A stretch of 64,000 nucleotides of DNA from Sphingomonas metalli (GCF_014641735.1 NZ_BMIH01000004.1:1-64000), one strand, 5' to 3'; numbered from the stretch's first letter, positions 48,480 through 57,936 are shown. The notes: generated by a model not told the origin, from the sequence alone. Made by a program: numbers and translations.

Positions 48480-48872
48480 CTATGATTCCTCCGGTGTTCG
48501 ATGACAGACGCGGATCTTCCCGCGCTGCGTGAAGGCGATCGACCCGCCCGCCACGACTGCCCGCGACTGGTCGCCGCGAAATTCTTCGCCGGTCCGTTGC
48601 GCGTGCAGGATCTCGGTTCTGCCCTTGGGCAGCCAGGTGACACCCATCTTCAGGCCGTCGTCGATGAAGTCGACATCGGCGCGCGATCCATCGTCGCAAT
48701 ACATGATGCGCTGCGCGATCAATCGAGGCGTCAGATGCTTTTCATGCGCCGGCTCGGCCGGTTGGCTTGGAGCGGGGTTGCACGCCCCTACGACCATACC
48801 CGCGAACAGAACGGCGCCGATGCGCGCGGCTGTCAGGCCAGGCAGGTGCCGCAAGGCGCGCACCGCCCTCAC
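48480..48872 (-). CDS. MliC-like lipoprotein
   Basis: This 130-aa protein has a lipobox (VVGAC) after a hydrophobic segment, followed by a compact domain with YCDDGSRADVDFIDDGLKMG and IRVCH at the end. The paired outer cysteines and the CxDG...V.F...L pattern match MliC/PliC-type lysozyme inhibitors. A paralogue is at 50175. The GTG start at 48872 overlaps the bestrophin stop as GTGA; GTG 48875 is an alternative. Confidence 0.65.
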   Translation of the reverse strand: MRAVRALRHLPGLTAARIGAVLFAGMVVGACNPAPSQPAEPAHEKHLTPRLIAQRIMYCDDGSRADVDFIDDGLKMGVTWLPKGRTEILHAQRTGEEFRGDQSRAVVAGGSIAFTQRGKIRVCHRTPEES

Positions 48873-49756
48873 CACAGCACGCCGTGATCGGGCGTCAGCG
48901 GCTCAGGGGCCGGTAGTCCCGCCGTCTGAAGAAGGTCGATCTCGATCGTGCGGCACATGGCCGTGAGCGGGACATCGTGGACGCTATTGGCGAACGGATC
49001 GGTCAGATCCTCGCCGATGCTCAGCACCGCGAGGAAGACGAGTCCGATCAGCGTCGATCCGATCGGCGTGGCAAGGCCCAGGGATTCGACCAGCGCGATC
49101 GGAAGCAGCACGCAGAACACGCGCGTGAAGAGGTTCGGGAAAAACCGAAAGCCATTGGGCAGCGGCGTGTTCTTGATCCGCTCCATGCCACCCTGCGCAT
49201 TGGCGATGTCGATCAGGACGCGCTCTACAGTTGCCTGCTGGATCTCGGTGATCCGACCTTCCGCGAGCGCGTCGGCGTAATTGCCCGATATGTCCTCCAA
49301 GAGCGCGTTGGCAGGGTTCAGGCGAGCGACCGCCATATCGGCGACGTCCGTTCCGGCGATCCGGGCAATGTCTTCATAGGGCGACTGTCGGCGAAGCTGG
49401 CAGCGCATCGAGTGCGCGAAGGCGATCTGCCGCAGGATGATGTTGTGCCGCGTCTCACTGCCCTCGGGTTCCCCCTTGGTCAGGCTGCGTGTGATCCTGG
49501 CCAGGCTGCGCGACGCATTGATGAGCGCGCCCCAAAGGGTTCGCGCTTCCCACCAGCGCGCATAAGCTGCGTTGGTCCGAAACCCCATGAAGAGCGCGAT
49601 GGCAGTGCCGAACAGCGCCGTCGGCAAAGGCGGTTCCTTGATCGGGGTCATCATGTGGAATGCCGTCACCGCCACGTCCCACACGAACAGGATCGTGAGA
49701 GGCTTCCAAACCTCGATAATGATCTGCCTAAAACGTGGCCTCGCGCCGACTATCAT
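48869..49756 (-). CDS. Bestrophin-family ion channel protein
   Basis: This 295-aa membrane protein has the bestrophin/UPF0187 pattern: RFRQIIIEVWKPLTILFVWD at the N-terminus, LFGTAIALFMGFRTNAAYARWWEAR, and the acidic IGEDLTDPFANSVHDVPLTA near the C-terminus. Bacterial bestrophins are pentameric channels; the characterised one conducts cations such as sodium. The role in a metal cluster is not established. It is complete and overlaps the downstream lipoprotein. Confidence 0.88.
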   Translation of the reverse strand: MIVGARPRFRQIIIEVWKPLTILFVWDVAVTAFHMMTPIKEPPLPTALFGTAIALFMGFRTNAAYARWWEARTLWGALINASRSLARITRSLTKGEPEGSETRHNIILRQIAFAHSMRCQLRRQSPYEDIARIAGTDVADMAVARLNPANALLEDISGNYADALAEGRITEIQQATVERVLIDIANAQGGMERIKNTPLPNGFRFFPNLFTRVFCVLLPIALVESLGLATPIGSTLIGLVFLAVLSIGEDLTDPFANSVHDVPLTAMCRTIEIDLLQTAGLPAPEPLTPDHGVLW

Positions 49757-49787
49757 ATCAATTACGCCCTAAATCTCTTAGCAATCG

Positions 49788-50129
49788 TCATCCGATCGGC
49801 ATGTTCATGATGTCCCGATAAGCGGACAGCAGCTTGTTCCGGACTTGCAGGGTCGCCTCGAAAGTAATGGATGCGCGGCTCTGGATGAGCGCGACGGTTG
49901 CAATGTCGGTGGTTTCGCCACGCTCATATGCTTCGGTGACGACATCCTCCTGCTCCTGGGTCTCGTTGACCTTCGCGACCACGGCATTGAGGGTGTCGGC
50001 AAAGTTCGACGCCGGAGCGGTCGGCGTCACGCCGGGCGGTGCCGTCGGCTGCGCCGCACGCAAAGCGCGGCTTCGCGCGATCACTTCGGCCCGAATGGCC
50101 ATCACATTCGAGATCGACGTGTCAGACAT
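49788..50129 (-). CDS. fliE: FliE-like flagellar basal-body protein, isolated
   Basis: This 113-aa protein is collinear with FliE: a disordered N-terminus, FADTLNAVVAKVNETQEQEDVV, then the diagnostic C-terminal RASITFEATLQVRNKLLSAYRDIMNMPI. FliE joins the MS ring to the rod in the flagellar base. No other flagellar gene is in the window. The gene has a good ribosome-binding site (gggaga, six bases before ATG) and sits between a lipoprotein and the bestrophin gene. It may be a captured copy with a new role. Confidence 0.8.
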   Translation of the reverse strand: MSDTSISNVMAIRAEVIARSRALRAAQPTAPPGVTPTAPASNFADTLNAVVAKVNETQEQEDVVTEAYERGETTDIATVALIQSRASITFEATLQVRNKLLSAYRDIMNMPIG

Positions 50130-50174
50130 CGTTTCTCTCCCGTTCCAGTGCGACGTGTCGGAAGACAGGACGGT

Positions 50175-50549
50175 TCATCGGGTGCCCTCCCGTTCGCAGA
50201 TTCGGGTGCGGCCCTCGCCATCCACGACGGTGAGCTGCGACCCCTTGAAGGTCGCGGTGGCTGTCTCGCCGACATATTGGAGGCCCTGCGCTGGCGCGGT
50301 CAGCGTCATGGGCACGGCGCTGCTGGAGCGCCGCAAATCGATCTGCAGGCCGTTGTCCTTGTAGTCGACGAACAGCGGTTCCCCGTCGGAACAGCGATAG
50401 GGATGGCGCCCCATTTCCCCGGTCGCCACGGCGCTGTCGGACGAATGGATTTGCTGCTCCGTTGGCGGGGCTGGCGGCTTGCTTTCCGTGCAAGCCGCCA
50501 GGCCGACAACGAGGATGAGGGCGGGCAGTACCCGCTTCAACGGCATCAT
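50175..50549 (-). CDS. MliC-like lipoprotein
   Basis: This 124-aa protein has a signal with lipobox LAAC (LPALILVVGLAAC) and a domain with YRCSDGEPLFVDYKDNGLQI, later LQYVGETATATFKGSQLTVVD and a final Cys. This is the MliC/PliC fold, known for membrane-bound inhibition of c-type lysozyme. It is a second copy of the type at 48480. Its start overlaps the stop of the SRPBCC gene (ATGA). Confidence 0.7.
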   Translation of the reverse strand: MMPLKRVLPALILVVGLAACTESKPPAPPTEQQIHSSDSAVATGEMGRHPYRCSDGEPLFVDYKDNGLQIDLRRSSSAVPMTLTAPAQGLQYVGETATATFKGSQLTVVDGEGRTRICEREGTR

Positions 50550-51034
50550 CGCGCCTTCCTCCTGTAGCGGGAGGGGACGCGCTGACGATTGATCCCACGG
50601 GCAGGCTGACCCACCCGCCAGCGCAGATAGGTTGCGAGGCGATCATCAGCCTCGATCATCAGGGACCGCAGACGACGCAACATCATCGCCGCGAACGGCA
50701 GAGACAGCGCCCCGCCCAGCGTGCAGCTATGTGTTAGCCTAGTGCCACCATCGTCCCCTGCCAGCTCGTACCGTTCTTCGAGCGTGAACAGATAAGGGAT
50801 GCCGCAGGACCAAGCGAAGGCGCGCGGCTTATCGAATTGATCGACCCGGGCCGGCGTCCGAATTGGCCGGGTGATGCCCTGGATCGCGAAGGTACATTCC
50901 GTTTCGCCAAGCTGGCACGGGTTGTCGAGGAATACGAGCGGACTCCAAGCCCGACGATGATCCGGATCGGTGATCGCCGACCAGATCCGCAGTGGCCCGC
51001 CGTGAAGCATTGAGCTGGTTATGGTGCGAGGCAT
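50546..51034 (-). CDS. SRPBCC (START-like) domain protein
   Basis: This 162-aa protein has a polyketide-cyclase/START-like pattern: MLHGGPLRIWSAITDPDHRR at the start, then FAIQGITRPIRTPARVDQFD, LFTLEERYELAGDDGGTRLT and a C-terminal helix (LRSLMIEADDRLATYLRW). Such domains bind small hydrophobic ligands. It follows czcA by 50 bp on the same strand. The ligand is unknown. The start at 51034 is chosen over 51088, which would overlap the czcA stop without a family match. Confidence 0.7.
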   Translation of the reverse strand: MPRTITSSMLHGGPLRIWSAITDPDHRRAWSPLVFLDNPCQLGETECTFAIQGITRPIRTPARVDQFDKPRAFAWSCGIPYLFTLEERYELAGDDGGTRLTHSCTLGGALSLPFAAMMLRRLRSLMIEADDRLATYLRWRVGQPARGINRQRVPSRYRRKAR

Positions 51035-51087
51035 ATCCCCATCTCCCAGAGATGAGCGGGGCGATCGCGGATCGCCCCGCGCACCCA

Positions 51088-54000
51088 TCAGGCCAAGTTG
51101 TTCACGAAGGTCTGACCGTGGTCGTCCCCTTCATGCTCCTCATTGTAGTGCTCGGGCTTCTCGATCACTTTCTGCCCGAACCGGGCGTAGAGCGTCGGCA
51201 GCACGAACAGCGTCAGCAGCGTCGCCGAGATCAGGCCGCCGATGACGACGGTCGCCAATGGCTTCTGCACCTCCGCGCCCGCCCCCTCGCCAAGCGCCAT
51301 CGGCACGAAGCCGAGGCTTGCGACGAGCGCGGTCATGACGACTGGCCGCAGACGCTGCATTGCGCCGACATGGGCCGCCTCCTCGCGCGATAGCCCCGAC
51401 CGGATCAGATCCTGGATTGAGCTGACCATGACGAGGCCGTTGAGGACCGCGATGCCCGACAGGGCGATGAAGCCCACCGCCGCCGAGATCGAAAAGTCCA
51501 TGCCGCGCAGGAAGAGCAGCAGAACGCCGCCCACCAGCGCGAATGGCACGCCGGTGAAGACGATCGCGGCATCGCGGACCGATCCCAATGCGCCATAAAG
51601 CAGCAACAGGATCAGGATGAAGCAGGCCGGAATGACCAGCTTCAGCCGCTCGCTCGCCGATTGCAGGTTCTCGAACTGACCGCCCCATTCGAGATAGGCA
51701 CCGGCAGGCAGCCGGACCTGGCTGCCGATCGCCGCCTGCGCGTCTGCAACGACGCTACCGACATCGCGACCACGCACGTTGGCTTGCACCACCACGCGCC
51801 GCTTCCCGTTTTCGCGGCTGATCTGATTGGGACCGTCGACGACCTTGATGTCAGCGACACTGGACAGCGGCACATAGCCGCCGCCTGCCACCGGCACCTG
51901 CACCTGCTGGAGCAGGCCGATGTCGGCGCGCTGCGCCTCCGACAGGCGGATCACCACCGGGAAGCGACGGTCGCCCTCGAAGATCTGGCCCGATGTTCGC
52001 CCGCCGATCGTCGCAGTCACGGTGTCCTGCACATCCTGAGCCGTAACGCCCAACCGCGCCATCGCGTCGCGGTTGACGCGAATGTCGAGCATGGGAAGAC
52101 CGGTCGTCTGCTCCACCTTCACGTCCGCTGCGCCTTGCGTTCTGCGCAGCACCGCCGCGATTTGCTCGGCCGTCCGGTTCATCTGGTTGAAGTCGTCCCC
52201 GAACACCTTCACCGCGATGTCGCCGCGCACGCCGGCGATCAGCTCGTTGAAGCGCATCTGGATGGGCTGGGTGATCTCGTAGGCATTTCCCGGAATCTTC
52301 GCGAGATTACCCTCGATCCGGCTGACCAGCTCCTCCTTGGGAAGCTCAGGATCCGGCCAATCCTTGCGCGGCTTCAGGATGACGAACATGTCGGTCGCGT
52401 TCGGCGGCATCGGGTCGGCCGCCAGCTCGGCGGTGCCCGTCTTGGAATAGACGAATTGCACCTCCGGCTGCTTCGACATCATCCGCTCGATCGGCACCTG
52501 CATCGCCTGGCTCTGCTGGACCGACGTTGCCGGAATGCGGAGCGACTGGATCAGCAAATCGCCTTCGTCGAGCTGCGGCAGGAACACCGAGCCGAGCGTA
52601 GTGAAAGCAAGCGCCGCCACCACAAGGCTTCCCACACCCGCACCGATCGTCAGCGTCGGGCGCTTCATGGCCCGGTCGAGACCGGGTTCGTAGCGCTTCT
52701 TCAGCCACGTGATGATGCGGCCGTCCTTCTCCTCGACCTTCTTCGACAGCCAGATCGCAATCATCGCCGGCACGAAGGTGAGAGAGAGGATGAAGGCGAA
52801 GGCGAGCGCGATGATGACGGTCAGCGCCATCGGTCCGAACGTTTTACCCTCCACGCCGGTCAGCGTGAGCAGCGGTACGTAGACGAGGATGATGATTGCC
52901 TGCCCGTAAACCGAGGGGCGGATCATCTCGCGAGCGGCGGCTGCCACGGTCGCAAGCCGTTCCTTGACGGTCAGCAAGCGACCTTCATGATGCTGTTGTT
53001 CGGCAAGCCGCCTCAGCGCGTTTTCAACGATGATGACGGCGCCGTCGACGATCAGACCGAAGTCCAAAGCCCCAAGGCTCATCAGATTGGCCGAGACCCC
53101 AGCGCGCAGCATACCAAAGCCTGTCAGCATCATGGTGATCGGGATGACCAACGCCGCGATCAGGGCCGCACGGAAGTTGCCGAGCAGCAGGAAGAGCACG
53201 ACGATGACCAGCACCGCGCCTTCGGACAGGTTTTTCGCGACCGTCTTGATCGTCGAATTGACCAGCTCGGTGCGGTTCAGCACCGGCTGAATTACGACGT
53301 CAGGAGGCAGCGAAGCGTTGATCGTCTTCAGTTTCTCAGCGACCGCGGTCGACACGATGCGGCTGTTCTCGCCGATCCGCATGATCGCCGTGCCGACGAC
53401 GACTTCGGTACCGTTCTCCGATGCCGAACCCATGCGGATCGCCTGACCCGTCTTCACAGTCGCAACTTGTTCGACCGTGATCGGCACGCCGTTACGTGTC
53501 GCGATCACGGTCCTGGCCAACTCGCTGGCATTGCGAACGAGCGCATCCGAGCGAACAGCCAGACCTTCGCCATTGCGATTGACGAAGCCACCGCCGACGC
53601 TGGTGTTATTGCGCTCCAGCGCATTTCCCAGGTCCGTCAGCGTGATGCCGAGCGAGGCCAGCTTCTGCACGTCGGGCACGACGAGGAACTGCTTGGCGTA
53701 ACCGCCAATCGAGTCGACACCGGCGAGGCCCGGTGTGGTCTTCAGAAGCGGCGTCACGATCCAGTCCTGCGCGGTGCGCAGGTAGGTCGCCTTGTCCTCT
53801 TCGGTCGTCAGTCGCTCGCCCTCTGGCGTGATGTAGCTGCCATCGGGCTGTTGGCCCGGTTCACCGGGCTTGTGCTTGTCGTCCTCGCGATGATCGAGAC
53901 GAACGGTGTACATGTACACCTCGCCCAGGCCTGTCGCGATCGGACCCATTTCAGGGTTCACGCCGTCGGGCAGATTCTCTTGCACGCCCCGCAGACGCTC

Positions 54001-54333
54001 GCCCACCTGCTGGCGGGCGAAATAGATGTCCGTCGCGTCCGAAAAGACCGCCGTGATCTGCGCGAAGCCGTTGCGGCTCAACGAGCGCGTATATTCCAGG
54101 CCGGGGGTGCCGGCGAGCGCGGTTTCGATTGGAAACGACACCTGCTTCTCGACCAGCTCGGGCGAGAGGGCAGGCGCGCGGACGTTGATCTGGACCTGAT
54201 TGTTGGTGATGTCCGGCACCGCGTCGATCGGTAGCCGGTAGAGGGAAAAGGCGCCGATGGCGGCGACGATGACGGTGAGGAGCAGGACTAGCCAGCGCTT
54301 CTCGACCGCCCAGGTTACGATACGGGCGATCAT
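51088..54333 (-). CDS. czcA: Second CzcA-like heavy-metal RND pump
   Basis: This 1081-aa HME-RND pump has RLPIDAVPDITNNQVQINVR near the N-terminus and LGALDFGLIVDGAVIIVENA in helix 4, the same proton-relay pattern as the first CzcA. It is clearly diverged from the copy at 37322 across the periplasmic loops, so it is a separate system and not a recent duplicate. Zn/Cd/Co export is expected. It is preceded by its own czcB and czcC. Confidence 0.93.
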   Translation of the reverse strand: MIARIVTWAVEKRWLVLLLTVIVAAIGAFSLYRLPIDAVPDITNNQVQINVRAPALSPELVEKQVSFPIETALAGTPGLEYTRSLSRNGFAQITAVFSDATDIYFARQQVGERLRGVQENLPDGVNPEMGPIATGLGEVYMYTVRLDHREDDKHKPGEPGQQPDGSYITPEGERLTTEEDKATYLRTAQDWIVTPLLKTTPGLAGVDSIGGYAKQFLVVPDVQKLASLGITLTDLGNALERNNTSVGGGFVNRNGEGLAVRSDALVRNASELARTVIATRNGVPITVEQVATVKTGQAIRMGSASENGTEVVVGTAIMRIGENSRIVSTAVAEKLKTINASLPPDVVIQPVLNRTELVNSTIKTVAKNLSEGAVLVIVVLFLLLGNFRAALIAALVIPITMMLTGFGMLRAGVSANLMSLGALDFGLIVDGAVIIVENALRRLAEQQHHEGRLLTVKERLATVAAAAREMIRPSVYGQAIIILVYVPLLTLTGVEGKTFGPMALTVIIALAFAFILSLTFVPAMIAIWLSKKVEEKDGRIITWLKKRYEPGLDRAMKRPTLTIGAGVGSLVVAALAFTTLGSVFLPQLDEGDLLIQSLRIPATSVQQSQAMQVPIERMMSKQPEVQFVYSKTGTAELAADPMPPNATDMFVILKPRKDWPDPELPKEELVSRIEGNLAKIPGNAYEITQPIQMRFNELIAGVRGDIAVKVFGDDFNQMNRTAEQIAAVLRRTQGAADVKVEQTTGLPMLDIRVNRDAMARLGVTAQDVQDTVTATIGGRTSGQIFEGDRRFPVVIRLSEAQRADIGLLQQVQVPVAGGGYVPLSSVADIKVVDGPNQISRENGKRRVVVQANVRGRDVGSVVADAQAAIGSQVRLPAGAYLEWGGQFENLQSASERLKLVIPACFILILLLLYGALGSVRDAAIVFTGVPFALVGGVLLLFLRGMDFSISAAVGFIALSGIAVLNGLVMVSSIQDLIRSGLSREEAAHVGAMQRLRPVVMTALVASLGFVPMALGEGAGAEVQKPLATVVIGGLISATLLTLFVLPTLYARFGQKVIEKPEHYNEEHEGDDHGQTFVNNLA

Positions 54334-54336
54334 GGC

Positions 54337-55518
54337 TTAATCCTCGTGGCTCGCTTCGCCCTTGCCGATCTCGGCCTTGAGCGTGAAACTTCCGGTGGTG
54401 GCGATCTGTTCGTTGCCGGTCAGGCCCGACCGGACGATCACCGTGTCGCCCGACGCATCGCCGAGCTGGACCGGGGTCGCCTTGAAGCCGGTGGGCGTGC
54501 GCACGAACACGACCGACTTGCCCTCGAAACTCTGGACCGCCGTCGTCGGCACGCGGACCGCCCCGCTCCCGCCGCTGCCCGTGAGCTGCACGGCTGCCGT
54601 CACAGGCTCGCCGACCCGCCATTCGCCACCGCGATTGTCGAGGGTGGCGAGCGCAGGCACGAGCCGCGTCTGCGGATCAAGCGCCGGCGACACGAAGGTC
54701 ACGCGGGCGGTCGCCTGACGGCCTGCCGCCTTCACCAGCACCGTATTGCCGGGACGCACCCGGCCCGCATCCTCGGGCTTGAGATTAAGCGCGATCGACA
54801 CCTGGCTCAGGTTGGCGATGCGATAGAGTTCGGCATCCGCCGCGACCGTTTGTCCCAGCGTCACGGGGCGCGCAATGATCTGGCCCGAGATCGGCGCGGC
54901 AATGCCGAGCCGGTTGAGCCCGCCGCCGCCGACACCCGCCGCCGAAACCATGCTCTGCGCCTGCGTCAGGGCGATCCGCGCCTCCGTCGCCGCTGTGCGG
55001 GCGGCGATCAGATCCTGTTCAGGGGAGACTCTCTGCGCGAACAGCCGCTGTTCGCGCGCGAGGTTCGAATTAGCGAGCTGAAGCCGCGCCCGCGCCGCCT
55101 CGACCTCGCCCTTGATCTGCGCCGCCTCGCGGCTTTCGATGACCGCAATGGTCTGGCCGCGTCCGACCGATTGGCCGAGGTTACGGGTGAGCGCGACCAC
55201 GCGTCCCGCAATTGCGGCCGAGACGACCTGCGTTCCCTGTGGGTCGCCCTCGATGATCGCGGGCAGCTCGATCGTCCCGGCCCCGCCGATGATCGGCCGT
55301 CCGACCTGGACGCCCGCTGTGGCGATCTGGTCGGCACCCAATGTGACGACGCCTTCACCGGCATGACCGCCTTCAGCACCGCCCTTTTCCGTGCCCGCTG
55401 CCGTCTCATTGGCAGCTGCGCCTTCGGCAGTTGCCTCGTTTCCGCCATCCTTGCCGCCGCAGGCAGCCAAGAGCAGGGCGAGCGACGCCGCGCCCGCGAG
55501 ATAAAAGCTCTTCATCAC
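54337..55518 (-). CDS. czcB: CzcB-like periplasmic adaptor with lipoprotein signal
   Basis: This 393-aa protein starts with a lipobox-type leader (ASLALLLAACGG), so it is probably lipid-anchored. It then has an acidic, Gly/Glu-rich linker, barrel-sandwich halves around an alpha-hairpin (LQLANSNLAREQRLFAQRVS) and a beta-barrel. It lacks the His-rich N-terminal domain of classical CzcB. It overlaps czcC by four bases and is three bases from czcA. Confidence 0.88.
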   Translation of the reverse strand: MMKSFYLAGAASLALLLAACGGKDGGNEATAEGAAANETAAGTEKGGAEGGHAGEGVVTLGADQIATAGVQVGRPIIGGAGTIELPAIIEGDPQGTQVVSAAIAGRVVALTRNLGQSVGRGQTIAVIESREAAQIKGEVEAARARLQLANSNLAREQRLFAQRVSPEQDLIAARTAATEARIALTQAQSMVSAAGVGGGGLNRLGIAAPISGQIIARPVTLGQTVAADAELYRIANLSQVSIALNLKPEDAGRVRPGNTVLVKAAGRQATARVTFVSPALDPQTRLVPALATLDNRGGEWRVGEPVTAAVQLTGSGGSGAVRVPTTAVQSFEGKSVVFVRTPTGFKATPVQLGDASGDTVIVRSGLTGNEQIATTGSFTLKAEIGKGEASHED

Positions 55519-56792
55519 TGATTCCCCCCATTGGGCGCACGAGCGGTCAGTCGCTCCACTTGCGCGCGGGCATTCTGGTAATTGGCAAGCGCGTCGATCG
55601 CGGCGACCCGCGTTTCGGCGAGCGTGCGTTCAGCATCGAGCAATTCGAGCTGGCCGAACTTGCCCTCGCGATAGCCGATCCGCGCGATGCGGGCGGCCTC
55701 CTGTGCAGCCGCCAGCGCCGGCCCCGACGCCGCACGAGCCGTCGTTGCGGCATTGGCCGCCTGCGCCTGCGCGTCCGTGATCGCCTGTTCGATGTCGAGC
55801 GCGGTCACGCGGCGCTGCGCATCCGCCTGGGTCCGCTGCGCGGTCGCCTGCGCAATCGCGGCGCGACCATTGTTGAACACCGGGATCGGGATCGACACGC
55901 TGAACACCGCCGCCATGTCGTTGGTCGCTTCCAGGCGGCGGATCGACGGCCCGACGTTCAGGTCAGGCACGCGATTGGCGCGCGCGAGCCGCACGCCGGC
56001 TTCGGCAATGGAGAAATCCGCGTTGGCTGCCGCCAGCGCGAGTGTGCCGGTCGTGTTGACCGGTGCCAACGGCCCATAGACGTTCACACCGGGAAGGCGA
56101 TCGAGCAGCGTGTCATCGAGCAGGCCGTCGATCGGCCGTCCGATCCGACGCGCCAGATTGGCGCGGGCCGCCTCGGCCAAGCGAAGCTGCCGCTCCACAT
56201 TGGCGTCGGCATTGATACGCGCGACATCCGCGCGCTGTTGCTCGAGTGGCGATGCCCGCCCTGCCTGCACGCGAACGCTCGCGGCCCGCAGCGCATCGCT
56301 GGCGATCCGGGCCTGATCGCGGGCTGTCATTACCCGGCGATCGGCCGCGACCGCTTCGACATAGAGCTGCGTTACCTGAAGCCGGACATCCGCCGCGATG
56401 ATCGCGGCCTGGATCTCGGCCCGGGACAATTGCGCATTGGCGACCGCGACGCGGGCGCCGCGCTTGCCGCCTAGCTCGATCGGGATCGCAAAGCCGACCG
56501 TGGTTTCCGCGCTGCGGACCCCCCGATACGGCCCGGAGCCGATGACATTCTCGACTTGGCCTTGAACCACCGGATTGGGCCGCAAGCCGGCGACTGTGCG
56601 ACCTGCACGGGCCGCGTCGATTCCAGCTGTCGCCGCTTCCGCAGCAGGGGCCGAACCGCCCGCTGCACTGACCGCTTGGTCAAGCGTGTAGACCGGCGCA
56701 TCCTGCGCAACAGGCGCGGACGGTCCGACCTGCGCCTGCGCCATCGTGGCGCAAGACGCTGCGGCCAGCATGGCCGCGAGAATACGATTCAT
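55515..56792 (-). CDS. czcC: CzcC-like outer-membrane factor
   Basis: This 425-aa TolC-family protein has a signal peptide (LAAMLAAASCATMAQAQ) and two OEP repeats with AETTVGFAIPIELGGKRGAR and FSVSIPIPVFNNGRAAIAQA. It is the outer-membrane channel of the second Czc system. It is preceded by a small secreted protein on the same strand after a 60-bp gap. Confidence 0.88.
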   Translation of the reverse strand: MNRILAAMLAAASCATMAQAQVGPSAPVAQDAPVYTLDQAVSAAGGSAPAAEAATAGIDAARAGRTVAGLRPNPVVQGQVENVIGSGPYRGVRSAETTVGFAIPIELGGKRGARVAVANAQLSRAEIQAAIIAADVRLQVTQLYVEAVAADRRVMTARDQARIASDALRAASVRVQAGRASPLEQQRADVARINADANVERQLRLAEAARANLARRIGRPIDGLLDDTLLDRLPGVNVYGPLAPVNTTGTLALAAANADFSIAEAGVRLARANRVPDLNVGPSIRRLEATNDMAAVFSVSIPIPVFNNGRAAIAQATAQRTQADAQRRVTALDIEQAITDAQAQAANAATTARAASGPALAAAQEAARIARIGYREGKFGQLELLDAERTLAETRVAAIDALANYQNARAQVERLTARAPNGGNQ

Positions 56793-56852
56793 GAAAATAG
56801 GACTCCTGACGATGATCGACAGGGGCGCGCCAACGCACGCCCAAATCGGACG

Positions 56853-57218
56853 TCAGGCTTGGGGGGGCCTCAAATGGACCATGCCGGTGCGGCCGTCGAG
56901 CGATGCAGAGGCGGAGATTGTCGGCTTGGGCACTGTGAGGACGGGGGTATATTCCATCGTCGTGCGCGCAGGCGCGCCGACGTCGTGTCCGTGACAATAA
57001 TTGTGATGATGCGGGACATTCTTGTCCGAGTCCGATGGCACCTGATCGATGTCACCGGCGGTATGGACCGTGAACTCAACGCCCGCGATGCTTCCCCCCG
57101 CCAGATCGGCGGCATGGGCCATGCCGGAGAAATTGGTGAGGACCAGCATCAGGCATGTCAGGAGAGGCAAAAAGGCTCGCACGAAACCGACTGTACCACA
57201 GATAGGTTTCCATGTCAT
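56853..57218 (-). CDS. Small secreted His-rich protein, CzcI-like position
   Basis: This 121-aa protein has a signal peptide (AFLPLLTCLMLVLTNFSGMA cut near AHAA) and a mature domain with the metal-binding-looking segment VPHHHNYCHGHDVGAP. Its start overlaps the stop of the CDF gene as ATGA. Position and composition recall CzcI, a small periplasmic protein encoded just ahead of czcCBA, but I cannot confirm homology by eye. Confidence 0.55.
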   Translation of the reverse strand: MTWKPICGTVGFVRAFLPLLTCLMLVLTNFSGMAHAADLAGGSIAGVEFTVHTAGDIDQVPSDSDKNVPHHHNYCHGHDVGAPARTTMEYTPVLTVPKPTISASASLDGRTGMVHLRPPQA

Positions 57219-57865
57219 CGCAATAACTCGCGCCCCGATGTCTTCGCGGCACGCCATGCCGGCCAGGCTTCCCGCAGCACGCGCCATGCCGAATGCAGGA
57301 ACATCACGGCGATCAGTCCGCCGACGATGATGTCCGGCCAAGCCGAGCCGGTCAGGCCGACCAATCCGGCAGCCGCGAGAACCCCGACGTTCGATGCGAC
57401 ATCATTGCGCGAGCACTCGAACGTGCTCGACATGTTCACATTCTCGCGGCGAAAGCGCCAGAGCAGCACGAGGCAGATCAAGTTCGCAACCAGCGCGGCG
57501 CTGCCAACTCCAAGCATCAGGCCCGATGCCGGAGGAACGCCGTTCGCAATCTTGTCAGCGATCTCGAAAATGACCGCGACGCCGAAAGCCAGGATGATGC
57601 CGCCCTTCGCCAGCGCCGCGCCCGCTTCCCAGCGCTCGCCCCGATGCAGTGCATAGAGACTGAGCGCATAGACCACCGAGTCGCCGAACATGTCGACCGA
57701 ATCCGCCATCAAGGCGGAGGAACGCGCGACGACGCCGCCGCCAAACTCGACCACGAACATCGCAAGATTGATGACCATCACGATGATGAGCACGCGGCGC
57801 TGCTCGGCCTTGCGACCAAGTTCCGCGATCGTGTCGCGTTTCCCTGAGCAACAAGCGTCTGCCAT
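57215..57865 (-). CDS. CDF-type cation transporter with N-terminal CC motif
   Basis: This 216-aa protein begins MADACCSGKRD, a Cys pair near the N-terminus, and has six helices. Helix 2 reads ADSVDMFGDSVVY, with Asp where most CDF proteins have His, and helix 5 reads CSRNDVASNVGV. It lacks the C-terminal CDF domain. This is the first gene of the long minus-strand metal array and lies directly behind a MerR-type promoter, so it is probably induced by the metal that CadR senses (Cd, Zn or Pb). Confidence 0.78.
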   Translation of the reverse strand: MADACCSGKRDTIAELGRKAEQRRVLIIVMVINLAMFVVEFGGGVVARSSALMADSVDMFGDSVVYALSLYALHRGERWEAGAALAKGGIILAFGVAVIFEIADKIANGVPPASGLMLGVGSAALVANLICLVLLWRFRRENVNMSSTFECSRNDVASNVGVLAAAGLVGLTGSAWPDIIVGGLIAVMFLHSAWRVLREAWPAWRAAKTSGRELLR

Positions 57866-57902
57866 TATCGAAGCTCGATTCGTGGATCAGACGCCCTATA
57901 TG

Positions 57903-57927
57903 AACCCTCACCCCACTATAGGGTCAA
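57903..57927 (-). promoter_or_regulatory. CadR/MerR-type operator of the CDF operon
   Basis: Read on the minus strand, ttgacc (-35) is followed by a 19-base spacer (ctatagtggggtgagggtt) carrying a dyad of ccct/aggg arms, and then catata (-10). The long spacer is the mark of MerR-activated promoters. It lies between the divergent regulator and the CDF gene. Confidence 0.7.
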
Positions 57928-57936
57928 GGATCGAAT

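Noticed and set aside
51661..54234. Plus-strand open frame of 857 codons opposite the second czcA
   Set aside because: Composition (His/Arg/Asp-rich, no hydrophobic core) is that of an antisense shadow. The czcA on the other strand is complete and conserved.
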